NCBI GenBank assembly: GCA_964498605.1
Contig: CAZCHK010000022.1
Location: forward strand, 1 to 32,114
Length of the DNA stretch: 32,114 nucleotides
Source: JBGQAS01 sp964498605
GTDB taxonomy: Bacteria; Chloroflexota; Anaerolineae; Anaerolineales; Anaerolineaceae
Direction: 5' to 3'
Of the stretch, positions 15,313 through 24,173 are shown in pieces. The notes under the pieces are model-generated. The model had not been told where the DNA came from, ran no database searches, and was given only the letters and a program-made list of their open reading frames with translations. The first letter of the stretch is position 1. The number at the start of each line of letters is the position of its first letter. Both the position numbers and the translations under genes were made by a program.

Positions 15313-18098
15313 TTTATTAACCTTTCAACAAGGTGATTCAGCGAAGTCCGGCTCAAGTGAAATTGAATCACTCGCCGACCCTTCTCCGCCAGCGCTTCAT
15401 AATCGCCCAAGGCCTGCGCTTGTTTTAGCACAGCGAATGGAATGTCGTCAGGGGGATAGAGCACCCTGGCGCTCGAATCACCCGTGATCAATATAAACAG
15501 ACCATTGTTCGGTCCGCCCTTGTGCAACTGTCCCGTGGAATGCAGATACCTGGGCCCAAAACCCATCGTGGCAGGTAATGTCGTTCTGTCAGTGATCGAT
15601 TCACGAAGCGTGCGCAGCGAGAGCAGGTTTTTTTCATTCCTTGGAAGGTAAGCCATTATTCCAATGTAATCGCCGTTTTTCGTGTTGTTTTTTATCGCCG
15701 AGATCAAATCGAACTCCTTGTTGATATCCATCTCGACGTTCGCCAGACGCACTTCCAGTTCATCCAGCTTCATGTGTGTAACTTGTTCTATGAGAATGCC
15801 ATCTCTTTTATACACATCGATTTTTTCCTGGGTTAAGCGCTTGCTGGCCTGAACATCCGGTTGATCGAACGGGTTCACCCCCAAGACCCGGCACGCAACT
15901 GCGGTTGCGTATTCCCAGAGATACATCGCGCCTGCCAATTCATAACTCTCGTGAATGTCGATCGTGAAAACAGGAAAACCATTCTTCCTGATCAAATCCG
16001 CGCGTCCATCCATCGAGCCATTCAATCGGTGATACACAAATGCCCGGTCTTTCGAATAGGCCGTTACGGCAAGCTCAGGTTCCTGATCGATGGGAACGAT
16101 TCCCTTCCCATCCTTACCGGTGCTTTCTGCAACGAGCTGTTCCACCCAGCTGCCAAGGCTGCTCGTGAGGGGATCGGAAATGATGGTCAGCTTATCTCTA
16201 CCTGCTTTCGCGTTCTCTGCCAGCCAGACGCCGAATATGAAGCCATGATTTTCTTCGAGTGGGGTTCCTTGCTCAATTCTCGATCTGGCTGCTTTTGCGC
16301 TCTCCAGTATCCTGTTGAGATCAATTCCCATCAATGCTGCCGGCAGCAGTCCAAAAACGCTCAACGCAGAAAACCTGCCGCCAACATCCGGATCAGACAG
16401 GAAGCACCTGAGGAATTTTCTGTGATTCGCAGTTCTTTCCAGCGGAGTACCCGGATCGGTGATGACCACAAATCTGTCTTTTGCCTGCCTGCCCCATTTT
16501 TTCGTCTGATGCTGCCAAAAATATTCGAGCAGAGCATTTACCTCCGCCGTCTCTCCTGATTTGCTCGAAGCGATGAGTAGCGTCTGCTTGCTGGAACAAA
16601 ATTTTTCCATACTTTTGATCTGTTCGGGATCTGTCGAATCCAGCACACGAACATCCATCCGGTTTTTGATGCCAGGGGACGGAAAGGTCTGCGCGAATAC
16701 TTCTGCGGCGAGCGATGAACCTCCCATGCCCAAAAGGATTGCCTGCCGGAAACCATCCTGCCAGCATTTTTTTGCAAATCCCTCCAGATCATCCACGAGG
16801 GAAAGACTTTTCGCAGGCAGATCAACCCAGCCCATTCGATGTTTTACGCCATCCCGCGCATTTCTGCCTGTCACCCAGATGGATCCATCGCCCTCCTTGA
16901 TTCTTTTCGTGAGATTCTGCTGGCCGAGTTGATGCAGTCTTGCGCGGATTTTCTTCACGGTACCCGGATGATGCCCAACTGCCTGGATGCGCCGTATGTC
17001 TATGGAACTCAGCAGTTCAAAATAGGCATCTTTGAACGCCTTGACTCCTTCTTTTTCCAGCTCGTCGGTGACGTCCATCATCGAAATCCCGATTTTCCTC
17101 AAATGCGCTAGAGTCGCATCCGCTTCCTCCACACCTTCACTGAGGGTCAGATCGATTTTTCCACGGCCGAGGAAAGAATCCAGGGTCTGGGGCGGTATCG
17201 TGTTGACGGTATCCACTCCGATCAAGTTTTCAACGTACATCAAGTCGTTGTACTGGGGATTTTTCGTGCTTGTCGAAGCCCATAGCGGCCGCTGTTTGTT
17301 CACGCCAAATCTTTCCACATCAGAAAATCTTTTCGTGGTTAAGGATTTTTGATAGATATCGTAGGCTTTTTTTGCATTCGCGATGGCAGCCTTCCCGTAA
17401 TACTTCCCCGCCTCAGCTTCCGTCAGCTTGCCATTCGCAACCATTTTCAATAAAAGATTGTCAACTTTCGTGTCTACCCGCGAGACAAAAAAGCTGGCGA
17501 CGGAATGAATGTTTGCGATATCCTCATGTTTCGATATTCTATCCGTCAATCCCGTCACGTACGCGTCGATCACCTCAGCGTACCTGATTAACGAAAAGAT
17601 CAGCGTCACGTTGATGTTGACCCCGTAGGATATGAGCCTGCGGATCGCCACCAATCCCTGGATGGTCGCCGGAATTTTGATCATCAGGTTCGGCCGGTCA
17701 ACTCTCTGCCACAACTTCATGGCCGCTTTCAATGTCCCCAGCGCATTCCGCGCCAAGACCGGGTCGACCTCCAGACTGACATAGCCATCACGTTTTTTCG
17801 TTTCTTCGTACAGGGGCAAAAAAAGATCCGCGGCTCGCTGGATATCAGATACCGCAAGGTTCCAAAATATTCTGGTCGCATCCAGTCCCGCCCAGGCTAA
17901 ATTGGAGATTTCCGCGTCATAGTCACTGGTTTTGCTGATCGCTTGATTGAAAATCGATGGATTGGAAGTGACGCCGTAGATCGCCCCTTCATTGATCATC
18001 TGCTTTAATGCACCGCTGTTTATCAGCTTCCGCTGGATGTTGTCGTACCAGATCGCCTGTCCCAGCTGGTACAGCTGCTGGCCTTTTTTTTCAGTCAT
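15309..18098 (-). CDS. Fused transaldolase / glucose-6-phosphate isomerase
   Basis: A 929-residue two-enzyme fusion. The N-terminal ~365 residues are transaldolase, with the SNPSIFNQAI loop, catalytic lysine in LMIKIPAT, NVTLIFS and ASFFVSRVDTKVD. The C-terminal part (from about 390) is phosphoglucose isomerase, with GMGGSSLAAEV, SSKSGETAEVN, DPGTPLERTA, and the catalytic VEQLVAESTGK. It links sedoheptulose-7-P/glyceraldehyde-3-P exchange with glucose-6-P/fructose-6-P isomerisation. The frame starts at a TTG at 18116, but ATG at 18098 (MTEKKGQQ) has GAGG six bases upstream inside the rpiB end and is preferred. Such fusions are known in several phyla. Both halves keep their key residues. Confidence 0.95.
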   Translation of the reverse strand: MTEKKGQQLYQLGQAIWYDNIQRKLINSGALKQMINEGAIYGVTSNPSIFNQAISKTSDYDAEISNLAWAGLDATRIFWNLAVSDIQRAADLFLPLYEETKKRDGYVSLEVDPVLARNALGTLKAAMKLWQRVDRPNLMIKIPATIQGLVAIRRLISYGVNINVTLIFSLIRYAEVIDAYVTGLTDRISKHEDIANIHSVASFFVSRVDTKVDNLLLKMVANGKLTEAEAGKYYGKAAIANAKKAYDIYQKSLTTKRFSDVERFGVNKQRPLWASTSTKNPQYNDLMYVENLIGVDTVNTIPPQTLDSFLGRGKIDLTLSEGVEEADATLAHLRKIGISMMDVTDELEKEGVKAFKDAYFELLSSIDIRRIQAVGHHPGTVKKIRARLHQLGQQNLTKRIKEGDGSIWVTGRNARDGVKHRMGWVDLPAKSLSLVDDLEGFAKKCWQDGFRQAILLGMGGSSLAAEVFAQTFPSPGIKNRMDVRVLDSTDPEQIKSMEKFCSSKQTLLIASSKSGETAEVNALLEYFWQHQTKKWGRQAKDRFVVITDPGTPLERTANHRKFLRCFLSDPDVGGRFSALSVFGLLPAALMGIDLNRILESAKAARSRIEQGTPLEENHGFIFGVWLAENAKAGRDKLTIISDPLTSSLGSWVEQLVAESTGKDGKGIVPIDQEPELAVTAYSKDRAFVYHRLNGSMDGRADLIRKNGFPVFTIDIHESYELAGAMYLWEYATAVACRVLGVNPFDQPDVQASKRLTQEKIDVYKRDGILIEQVTHMKLDELEVRLANVEMDINKEFDLISAIKNNTKNGDYIGIMAYLPRNEKNLLSLRTLRESITDRTTLPATMGFGPRYLHSTGQLHKGGPNNGLFILITGDSSARVLYPPDDIPFAVLKQAQALGDYEALAEKGRRVIQFHLSRTSLNHLVERLIK

Positions 18099-18099
18099 A

Positions 18100-18546
18100 T
18101 CAACCTCGATTCTCAATTTCGATCATTTTGTTGAATCGGCGTAAATGCCTCTCCTGAGCGCTGAAGGTCGCGTTGAGGAAAGCCGTGGTCAATTCATAGG
18201 CGACCTCTGTCCCAACGACCCTTCCCCCCAGACACAGGACATTCATCTTGTCATGTTCCACACCCTGGCGCGCAGAGTATGTATCATGGCAGACGCTGGC
18301 ATAGACACCCTTGATCTTGTTTGCCGTGATGCACGCGCCGATCCCTGAGCCGCAGCAAACGATGGCGCGATCGGCCAATCCATTTTTCACCGCGTAGGCT
18401 GCTTTGGAAACAAAATCCGGGTAGTCCACCGACTCGTCTCGATCAATTCCGAAATCCAACAGCTCATGATTGCCATCCCGAATCGCCGCAATGACGGCAT
18501 TTCTGATGGGAAATCCTCCATGGTCGCACGCAAAGGATATTTTCAT
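18100..18546 (-). CDS. rpiB: Ribose-5-phosphate isomerase B
   Basis: A 148-residue RpiB/LacAB-family enzyme interconverting ribose-5-P and ribulose-5-P. Motifs are FACDHGGFPIR at the N-terminus, VDYPDFVSKAA, CCGSGIGACITANKIKG with the catalytic cysteine, and EHDKMNVLCLGGRVVG. Length is typical. The start overlaps the transketolase stop (ATGA at 18543-18546), and the tal-pgi start lies 1 bp after its stop, so it is tightly coupled in the pentose phosphate operon. Confidence 0.96.
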   Translation of the reverse strand: MKISFACDHGGFPIRNAVIAAIRDGNHELLDFGIDRDESVDYPDFVSKAAYAVKNGLADRAIVCCGSGIGACITANKIKGVYASVCHDTYSARQGVEHDKMNVLCLGGRVVGTEVAYELTTAFLNATFSAQERHLRRFNKMIEIENRG

Positions 18547-20552
18547 TCTGACCTCTCCAGGTTTTTCAGGAGGGCTTTCGCCTTTTCAACAACATGTTCC
18601 GCGGTCAACCCAAATCGCTCGTACAAAGCTCTGTACGGTGCGGACGCGCCATAACTTTTCATCCCGATGAAGGATCCCTTATCACCGATCCAGCGCTCCC
18701 ATCCCATCTGGACCGCGGCCTCCACGGCAATCCGCGCACGGATTTCGGGAGGGAGTACCGTTGTGCGATACGACTCGTCCTGCGCCTCAAAAAGATCCCA
18801 TGAGGGGAAGGACACCACGCGTGTCTTGATCCCCTCTTTTTCCAGCATCAAGGCAGCTTCGTAAACCAGGGAGACCTCAGAACCCGTCGCCATCAGGATG
18901 ATTTGCGGTTGATGATCGCCGGGATCATGCAGAACATAAGCACCTTTTTGAACGCCATCCTTTGTCATCGCGGGACTGAACACCCGGCACGCCTGCCGGG
19001 TCAGCAGCAAGGCTGTAGGTTTTGATCTGTTTTGAATCGCGATCTCCCAGGCTTGCGCGGTTTCATTCGCGTCCCCGGGTCTGATGACGCAGAGTCCGGG
19101 GATTGCCCTCAGCGTGGCCAGATGCTCCACGGGTTGGTGGGTTGGACCGTCCTCTCCCAGCCCAATGCTGTCGTGCGTAAAAACCCAGACGCTTGGAAAG
19201 TGAGAAAGAGCGGATACCCGCAGAGCGCCGCGCAAGTAATCGGAGAACACCGCGAAGGTCGCCCCAAAGGGAATGATCCCGCCGTGCACGGCCATCCCAT
19301 TGATGATCGCTCCCATGCCGTGTTCCCGCACTCCAAAATGGATATTCCTCCCGGAACGGCAGTTCGCCTGAAAAGCCTGGCTCGAATTGATCCATGTGTT
19401 TGTCGATGGGGTCAGGTCCGCGGACCCCCCCATGAGTTCGGGTAGTACTTCACCCAGAGCATTGATCACTTTCCCGGATGCCGATCTTGTCGCAATTCCT
19501 TTTTTATCTTCGTCGAAGTTCGGGGTGCTGCTCCGCCAGTGATCCGGCAATTCACCCTCCAGTCGCCGGGATAATTCCCTGCCCAAATCCGGATGGTGGT
19601 CGATATACAATTTCAGGTTTCTTTTCCACTCTTTTTCCTGCTCATCACCCTGCTGAATCGCGCGCCGAAAGTGATCCAGCACGTCATCCGGTATGAAAAA
19701 TGCTTCCTGGCCTGGCCAACCGGCCAAACGCTTCGCATTTTCCAATTCCTCCTCTCCGGGAGGTTCTCCATGCGCCTTTGATGTGTCCTGTTTTGTGGGA
19801 AGACCAAATCCAATGTGAGTTCTGCAGATGATCAGGGAAGGTCGAGCATCCGTCTTCGCCAGGCAAATGGCCTGATCGATCGCTTCGACATCATTCCCAT
19901 CCCCCACGCGAATCACCTGCCAGCCGTACGCTTCGAATCTCTTACCTCGATCTTCAGTGAAGGCCAGTTCAGTCGAACCATCAATGCTGATGCGGTTATC
20001 ATCATAGCAGTAGATAATCTTTCCTAGTTTGAGGTGCCCCGCGAGAGAAGCGGCCTCCGAAGTGACACCTTCCATCAAGTCGCCATCCGTCACGATCCCG
20101 AAAACAAAGTGGTCGATCGGTTGGAAATCTGGCTGATTGAAGCCATCCGCCAGGTGCGCCTCCGCGATCGCCATGCCGATACCATTGGAAAAACCTTGGC
20201 CCAAAGGACCTGTCGTCGTTTCCACGCCAGGAGTTAGACCATATTCCGGGTGGCCCGGTGTGAGGCTGCCTAATTGCCGGAAAGATTTGATCTCCTCCAA
20301 AGAAAGGTCATACCCGGTAAGATGCAGAAGGCTGTACAAGAGCGTTGAGCCGTGGCCGCCGGACAGGATGAAACGATCCCTGTTGAACCAGCGCGGATTT
20401 TTGGGATTGTGCCGCAGATGACGGGTCCAGATTGTGTAGGCGATGGCCGCCGTGCCCATGGGCAAGCCGGGATGTCCGGAATTGGCTTTTTGGACCGCGT
20501 CAGCGCAAAGGAAACGAATCGTCTGGACCGCTCGTGTTTGAAGATCGGTCAT
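18543..20552 (-). CDS. tkt: Transketolase
   Basis: A 669-residue full-length thiamine-diphosphate transketolase moving two-carbon units between pentose, heptose and hexose phosphates. The N-terminal ANSGHPGLPMG and LSGGHGSTLLYSLLHLTGY, the ThDP/metal motif DGDLMEGVTSEAASLAGH, the central RSASGKVINALGEVLPELMGGSADLTPS, and the FGVREHGMGAIINGMA catalytic glutamate region are all present. The start has GGAGG five bases upstream. It is first in a four-gene unit with rpiB, tal-pgi and the AhpD-like gene. Confidence 0.97.
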   Translation of the reverse strand: MTDLQTRAVQTIRFLCADAVQKANSGHPGLPMGTAAIAYTIWTRHLRHNPKNPRWFNRDRFILSGGHGSTLLYSLLHLTGYDLSLEEIKSFRQLGSLTPGHPEYGLTPGVETTTGPLGQGFSNGIGMAIAEAHLADGFNQPDFQPIDHFVFGIVTDGDLMEGVTSEAASLAGHLKLGKIIYCYDDNRISIDGSTELAFTEDRGKRFEAYGWQVIRVGDGNDVEAIDQAICLAKTDARPSLIICRTHIGFGLPTKQDTSKAHGEPPGEEELENAKRLAGWPGQEAFFIPDDVLDHFRRAIQQGDEQEKEWKRNLKLYIDHHPDLGRELSRRLEGELPDHWRSSTPNFDEDKKGIATRSASGKVINALGEVLPELMGGSADLTPSTNTWINSSQAFQANCRSGRNIHFGVREHGMGAIINGMAVHGGIIPFGATFAVFSDYLRGALRVSALSHFPSVWVFTHDSIGLGEDGPTHQPVEHLATLRAIPGLCVIRPGDANETAQAWEIAIQNRSKPTALLLTRQACRVFSPAMTKDGVQKGAYVLHDPGDHQPQIILMATGSEVSLVYEAALMLEKEGIKTRVVSFPSWDLFEAQDESYRTTVLPPEIRARIAVEAAVQMGWERWIGDKGSFIGMKSYGASAPYRALYERFGLTAEHVVEKAKALLKNLERSE

Positions 20553-20579
20553 TTTTCCTCCGGGATGGTTTTAATATTT

Positions 20580-20588
20580 ATTTTACCA
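20580..20588 (-). promoter_or_regulatory. Possible extended -10 promoter of the tkt operon
   Basis: TGGTAAAAT on the minus strand (20588-20580), an extended -10 form, 27 bp before the tkt ATG in the 66-bp gap behind copA. No clear -35 or copA terminator is seen, so read-through from copA is possible. Confidence 0.35.
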
Positions 20589-20618
20589 TTCGCCCCCGAA
20601 AAGATTGTTTTCCTGAAC

Positions 20619-23036
20619 CTACCTGAACCCCCTTATCCGCAGACTGTTTGACACAACAAAAACACTGCTGAAAGCCATGGCAGCCGCAGCTAGCATTGGA
20701 TTCAGCAAACCCAGCGCCGCTATGGGGATCAAGATGATGTTGTAAAAAAAAGCCCAGAACAAGTTCTGTTTGATCGTTCTCGTTGTCCGTTTCGATAGCC
20801 GAATGGCATCTACGACGCTCATCAGGCTGCCACCCATCAGAGTAACTGGAGCCGCAGCCAGAGCGACATCCGTACCGGTCCCCAACGCCATTCCCACATC
20901 GGCCTGTGCCAAAGCCGGGGCGTCATTGATCCCGTCACCGACCATGATCACAGGCCCGAATTTGGCCTGCATGGATTGTATCGCCTGTGCTTTCTGGTCC
21001 GGTTTGACTCCCGCAACGACGCTGTCGATATTGACCAATTCTCCAATTGCCCGTCCCGTCGAGGAGTTGTCTCCGGTTAACATGCGCACTTTTAATTTCA
21101 ATTCATGCATTTTTTGAATCGCTTCTTTTGAATCGGTCTTGATCGCATCTGCAACGCCGATCATGCCGATAATGTTGTCGTGAATGCCAACGAAAACCAC
21201 CGTCTTGGACTGCCTGGTAATTTTCTTCTCGATAGCGCCGTAATCTTTTGTGGACACACCCATTTCACGGTAAAACTCACCGCGGCCAACAAACACAGGT
21301 CTGCCCATGACAACGGCTGTGATGCCGCCGCTTTCATAGGATAGAAAGTCCGACATTTTTTTTAGTGGCAGACCCATCCTGGTCGCCTCAGCCACGATCG
21401 CCTGCCCTACGGGGTGCTCGCTGCCTTTTTCGGCGGATGCTGCGATTTGAATAATGTCCTTTTCGGTGTATGAGTCACTCAATTTCACGACATCGGTGAC
21501 AAGTGGCAGCCCCTGTGTGATCGTGCCGGTCTTATCAAGCACGATGGTATTGATCTTCTGAGTCTTTTCCAATGCTTCGCTGGTGCGAAAAAGGATTCCC
21601 CTGGAAGCCCCCACGCCGCTGCCCACCATGATCGCCGTAGGCGTAGCCAGCCCAAGCGCGCAAGGGCAGGCGATGACCAATACCGATACCATATTGATCA
21701 GTGCTCTGGTCACGTCGCTGGATTGTCCTGTGATCTGCGGGATTACCCACAACCAGGCAACGAGAGTTACCAGGGCGATGACAATAACAACTGGAACAAA
21801 AATTGAGGAGACCTTATCTGCCATTCGCTGAATCGGGGCTTTGCTGCCCTGTGCCTGCTCAACCATTTTAACGATCTGAGAAAGAACCGTGTCTTTGCCA
21901 ATCCTCTCCGCTTTCATCGTGATCAAACCCTGACGATTCAGCGTCGCCCCTGTCACCGGGTCTCCAGGTTTCTTCTCCACGGCCATCGATTCACCCGTGA
22001 GCATGGACTCATCAACGCTTGTCATCCCTTCGATGATGACACCATCAACGGGTATCTTTTCTCCTGGTTTCACGAGAAGGCGGTCACCCTTTTGGATTTC
22101 ATCAATGGATATTTCGCGCTCCTGGCGGTTTTCGACTCTTCGTGCCGTAGCTGGTTTCAAGCTCAACAGTTTCTTAATGGCCCCGCTGGTACGCCCTTTT
22201 GCTTTCGCCTCCAGATATTTCCCCAGGCGAATCAGGGTGATGATGACAGCGGCAGTTTCAAAATAGACATGTTCAGCACTTTGAGACAAGGTGATGACCA
22301 GTGAATAGAAATATGCGACGCTCGATCCCAATGCAATGAGAACATCCATGTTGGCACTGCCATTCTTCAACGCCAAAAACGCTCCAGAATAGTACTGCCA
22401 TCCGACCAGAAATTGAACCGGGGTTGCTAGAATGAATAAAGTCCAGTTGAACCACCAGGCGTGTGACACTTGGTGCGGGACCAAGCCCAGGTCCATCCCC
22501 ATGGATAACAGGAAGAGGGGGATTGTGAAGAACAAGCCGATCAGCAACAGCTTTTTCTGCTGGTTGATCTCTTTCTCGCGGGCTGTCGCCTCCGCATCAA
22601 CTGCCTCACCGGTCAGGTCCGTCAGTTTGAAACCATTTCGCGCCAGGATGTTCTTTATCTCTGCTCCGGAGATCACAGTGGGAATATATTGGATCGAAAC
22701 CTGGCTTCGAGTCATGTCTGGCAAAATTGATACTATCCCGAGCACATTCTGGAAGGTTTTTTTAATCCTTCTTTCGTCATCCGCGTTCCTGAATTCAGGG
22801 ATGAATAATTTCAGCTCGCCCTGCGCGATCCCGTATCCCGCGCTTTCGATTTTTGTGGTAATGCCTGCCAATGCTGTGATTTTCGGATCGTACTCTACGA
22901 CCGCTCGTTCAGAGGATAAATTGACCGCAACGGAAACAATGCCGTCCAGCTTTTTGACGCTTCTTTCAACAGTCGCCACACAGTTGGCGCAGGTCATGCC
23001 AGTTATGGGAAGAATGACTTGCTGCTTATCTTTCAA
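20619..23036 (-). CDS. copA: Copper-exporting P1B-type ATPase CopA
   Basis: An 805-residue P1B-1 heavy-metal ATPase. One intact N-terminal HMA domain carries GMTCANC (13-19). A second HMA-like fold at about 74-141 has no CxxC. Eight membrane segments are suggested by the hydrophobic stretches (163-180, 197-214 and so on), with the ion-site CPC in IACPCALG (457-459), the phosphorylated aspartate in DKTGT (501-505), the HP pair (541-542), TGDN (654-657) and GDGINDAP (700-707). The last segment has MAFSSVFVVSNSLR, the M-S pair of Cu+ pumps. The start is a TTG at 23036, 18 bp after the CopZ-like gene; no closer ATG keeps the HMA domain. Confidence 0.94.
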   Translation of the reverse strand: MKDKQQVILPITGMTCANCVATVERSVKKLDGIVSVAVNLSSERAVVEYDPKITALAGITTKIESAGYGIAQGELKLFIPEFRNADDERRIKKTFQNVLGIVSILPDMTRSQVSIQYIPTVISGAEIKNILARNGFKLTDLTGEAVDAEATAREKEINQQKKLLLIGLFFTIPLFLLSMGMDLGLVPHQVSHAWWFNWTLFILATPVQFLVGWQYYSGAFLALKNGSANMDVLIALGSSVAYFYSLVITLSQSAEHVYFETAAVIITLIRLGKYLEAKAKGRTSGAIKKLLSLKPATARRVENRQEREISIDEIQKGDRLLVKPGEKIPVDGVIIEGMTSVDESMLTGESMAVEKKPGDPVTGATLNRQGLITMKAERIGKDTVLSQIVKMVEQAQGSKAPIQRMADKVSSIFVPVVIVIALVTLVAWLWVIPQITGQSSDVTRALINMVSVLVIACPCALGLATPTAIMVGSGVGASRGILFRTSEALEKTQKINTIVLDKTGTITQGLPLVTDVVKLSDSYTEKDIIQIAASAEKGSEHPVGQAIVAEATRMGLPLKKMSDFLSYESGGITAVVMGRPVFVGRGEFYREMGVSTKDYGAIEKKITRQSKTVVFVGIHDNIIGMIGVADAIKTDSKEAIQKMHELKLKVRMLTGDNSSTGRAIGELVNIDSVVAGVKPDQKAQAIQSMQAKFGPVIMVGDGINDAPALAQADVGMALGTGTDVALAAAPVTLMGGSLMSVVDAIRLSKRTTRTIKQNLFWAFFYNIILIPIAALGLLNPMLAAAAMAFSSVFVVSNSLRIRGFR

Positions 23037-23054
23037 AATGTCCCGCCTGTCTGA

Positions 23055-23264
23055 TCACTGCACTGTTCCCGGGTAATTAATTTCCGAGAGCCTGGCTTGA
23101 ATTTGTTCCATGGTAGCGGGGGGGTGATATTGCACGGTAATGCTGTTGTTTTCAAGTTCGCCTTTCACATCTTCTACGCCCGGTACTTCTTTAAGTTCCA
23201 TGGTGATCGTACGAACGCAGTGCGCGCAGTGCATATTTTGAATGGTAAGTTTCAAGGTTTCCAT
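23055..23264 (-). CDS. CopZ-like copper chaperone (HMA domain protein)
   Basis: A 69-residue single HMA-domain protein with the metal site NMHCAHCVRT (Cys13, Cys16). Such proteins bind Cu+ in the cytoplasm and deliver it to CopA, the next gene downstream. The frame is open to 23339, but the start METLKLTIQN at 23264 has AAGGAG six bases upstream, and the extra N-terminus is not HMA-like. The domain is followed by a short tail only. Its specificity (copper) is inferred from copA next to it. Confidence 0.93.
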   Translation of the reverse strand: METLKLTIQNMHCAHCVRTITMELKEVPGVEDVKGELENNSITVQYHPPATMEQIQARLSEINYPGTVQ

Positions 23265-23281
23265 GTGTACTCCTTTACACA

Positions 23282-23321
23282 ATCTTACAACGCACCCGCA
23301 GCCTGTCAAGATACATTGTAT
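23282..23321 (-). promoter_or_regulatory. Promoter and palindrome upstream of the copper genes
   Basis: On the minus strand: -35 TTGACA (23309-23304), 16-bp spacer, -10 TAAGAT (23287-23282), giving a leader of only about 11 nt with AAGGAG in it. Just upstream of the -35 lies the palindrome ATACA-T-TGTAT (23311-23321). It is similar to, but not the same spacing as, the TACA-N2-TGTA box of CopY/BlaI repressors. No copper regulator gene is in the window. Confidence 0.4.
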
Positions 23322-23383
23322 TATTCTTATATTATTCATATTATTATATTTAACTTCATCTTTTCCAAGACCTCAATCCCCTT

Positions 23384-23389
23384 TATAAT
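23384..23389 (+). promoter_or_regulatory. -10 box directly before the SDR gene (leaderless transcript likely)
   Basis: TATAAT ends at 23389 and the ATG of the SDR gene is at 23396, so initiation about 7 nt downstream would start on or next to the A of ATG. A weak -35 TTTTCC is at 23361-23366 (17-bp spacer). No Shine-Dalgarno fits. Confidence 0.55.
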
Positions 23390-23395
23390 CAAATC

Positions 23396-24163
23396 ATGAG
23401 CAAACCGGACAGACCAGGTACCCGACCCATGGATTTCGACTTTGGTAACGGAAAAACCGCTTTGATCACGGGCGGGGCGGTGCGCGTTGGAGCGATGATC
23501 ACCGAAGCGCTCGCGTCTGTTGGAGTCAATGTCATCATTCACCACTCAAGCTCGCAAAGCGAGGCGCAAGAGCTGGCGAAAAAATGCGCGGCGAAAGGAG
23601 TGAAAGCTGAGCTGTTTCACTGCGACTTCTCTACCCCCGAGGTCACCGAAGCGCAAGCAAGGTTGCTTTTCTCGCAAAAGCAGGTGGACTATCTGATCAA
23701 CAACGCTGCGATCTTTGAGCCCATCGGACTGGAAAGTACCAATCTCGCGGAATGGCAAAAGCACATCAACATCAACCTGACCGCCCCTTTCCTTTTATCA
23801 AAGTATTTCTCGCTGAACAAATCACAAGAAAATCCCGGAAAGATCATCAATATCGTGGATTGGCGGGCGTTGAGACCCGGAGCGGATCATTTTCCCTACA
23901 CGGTCTCAAAAGCAGCCCTGGCAAGCATGACCAAATCATTGGCTGCCGGTCTTGCACCGCATATCCAGGTGAATGCCATTGCTTTTGGAGCAATCCTGGC
24001 ACCAACCGACGGCACGAAAGCTGAGCAGTTCCTCATGCATGTACCCGCAAAGCGCCTGGCTTATCCTGAAGAAGTCATCAGGACGATATTTTTCCTGCTC
24101 GCCGGACCCGACTACATCACCGGAGAGATCATTCACCTGGATGGGGGCAGGCATTTATTCTAG
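23396..24163 (+). CDS. Pteridine-reductase-like short-chain dehydrogenase (FolM/PTR1-like)
   Basis: A 255-residue SDR. The nucleotide loop is TGGAVRVG, where arginine in the T-G-x3-R-x-G pattern is typical of the NADPH-dependent pteridine reductases. The NNAAIFEP motif and catalytic YTVSK (after a DWRALRPG loop) follow, and the end LDGGRHLF is SDR-like. The position directly before folB and folK supports reduction of dihydropterin or dihydrofolate, perhaps replacing FolA. A canonical catalytic serine is not obvious before the tyrosine, where NIVDWRA occupies its place, as in PTR1/FolM-type enzymes with Asp. Start at 23396 fits the promoter; 23429 is possible. Confidence 0.87.
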   Translation: MSKPDRPGTRPMDFDFGNGKTALITGGAVRVGAMITEALASVGVNVIIHHSSSQSEAQELAKKCAAKGVKAELFHCDFSTPEVTEAQARLLFSQKQVDYLINNAAIFEPIGLESTNLAEWQKHININLTAPFLLSKYFSLNKSQENPGKIINIVDWRALRPGADHFPYTVSKAALASMTKSLAAGLAPHIQVNAIAFGAILAPTDGTKAEQFLMHVPAKRLAYPEEVIRTIFFLLAGPDYITGEIIHLDGGRHLF

Positions 24164-24173
24164 ATGGAGGAAC

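Noticed and set aside
15861..16559. 232-codon open frame on the plus strand antisense to tal-pgi
   Set aside because: It lies opposite the conserved PGI domain and resembles no protein family.
22432..23076. 214-codon open frame on the plus strand antisense to copA
   Set aside because: It mirrors the CopA N-terminus; the Ser-rich translation is a typical complementary-strand artefact.
23311..23321. CopY-type operator call for ATACATTGTAT
   Set aside because: Known CopY boxes have two bases between TACA and TGTA; here there is one, so I list it only as a palindrome.
23265..23339. N-terminal extension of the CopZ-like protein
   Set aside because: The HMA domain begins at METLKLT, with AAGGAG in front; the extra 25 residues are not HMA-like and cover the promoter.
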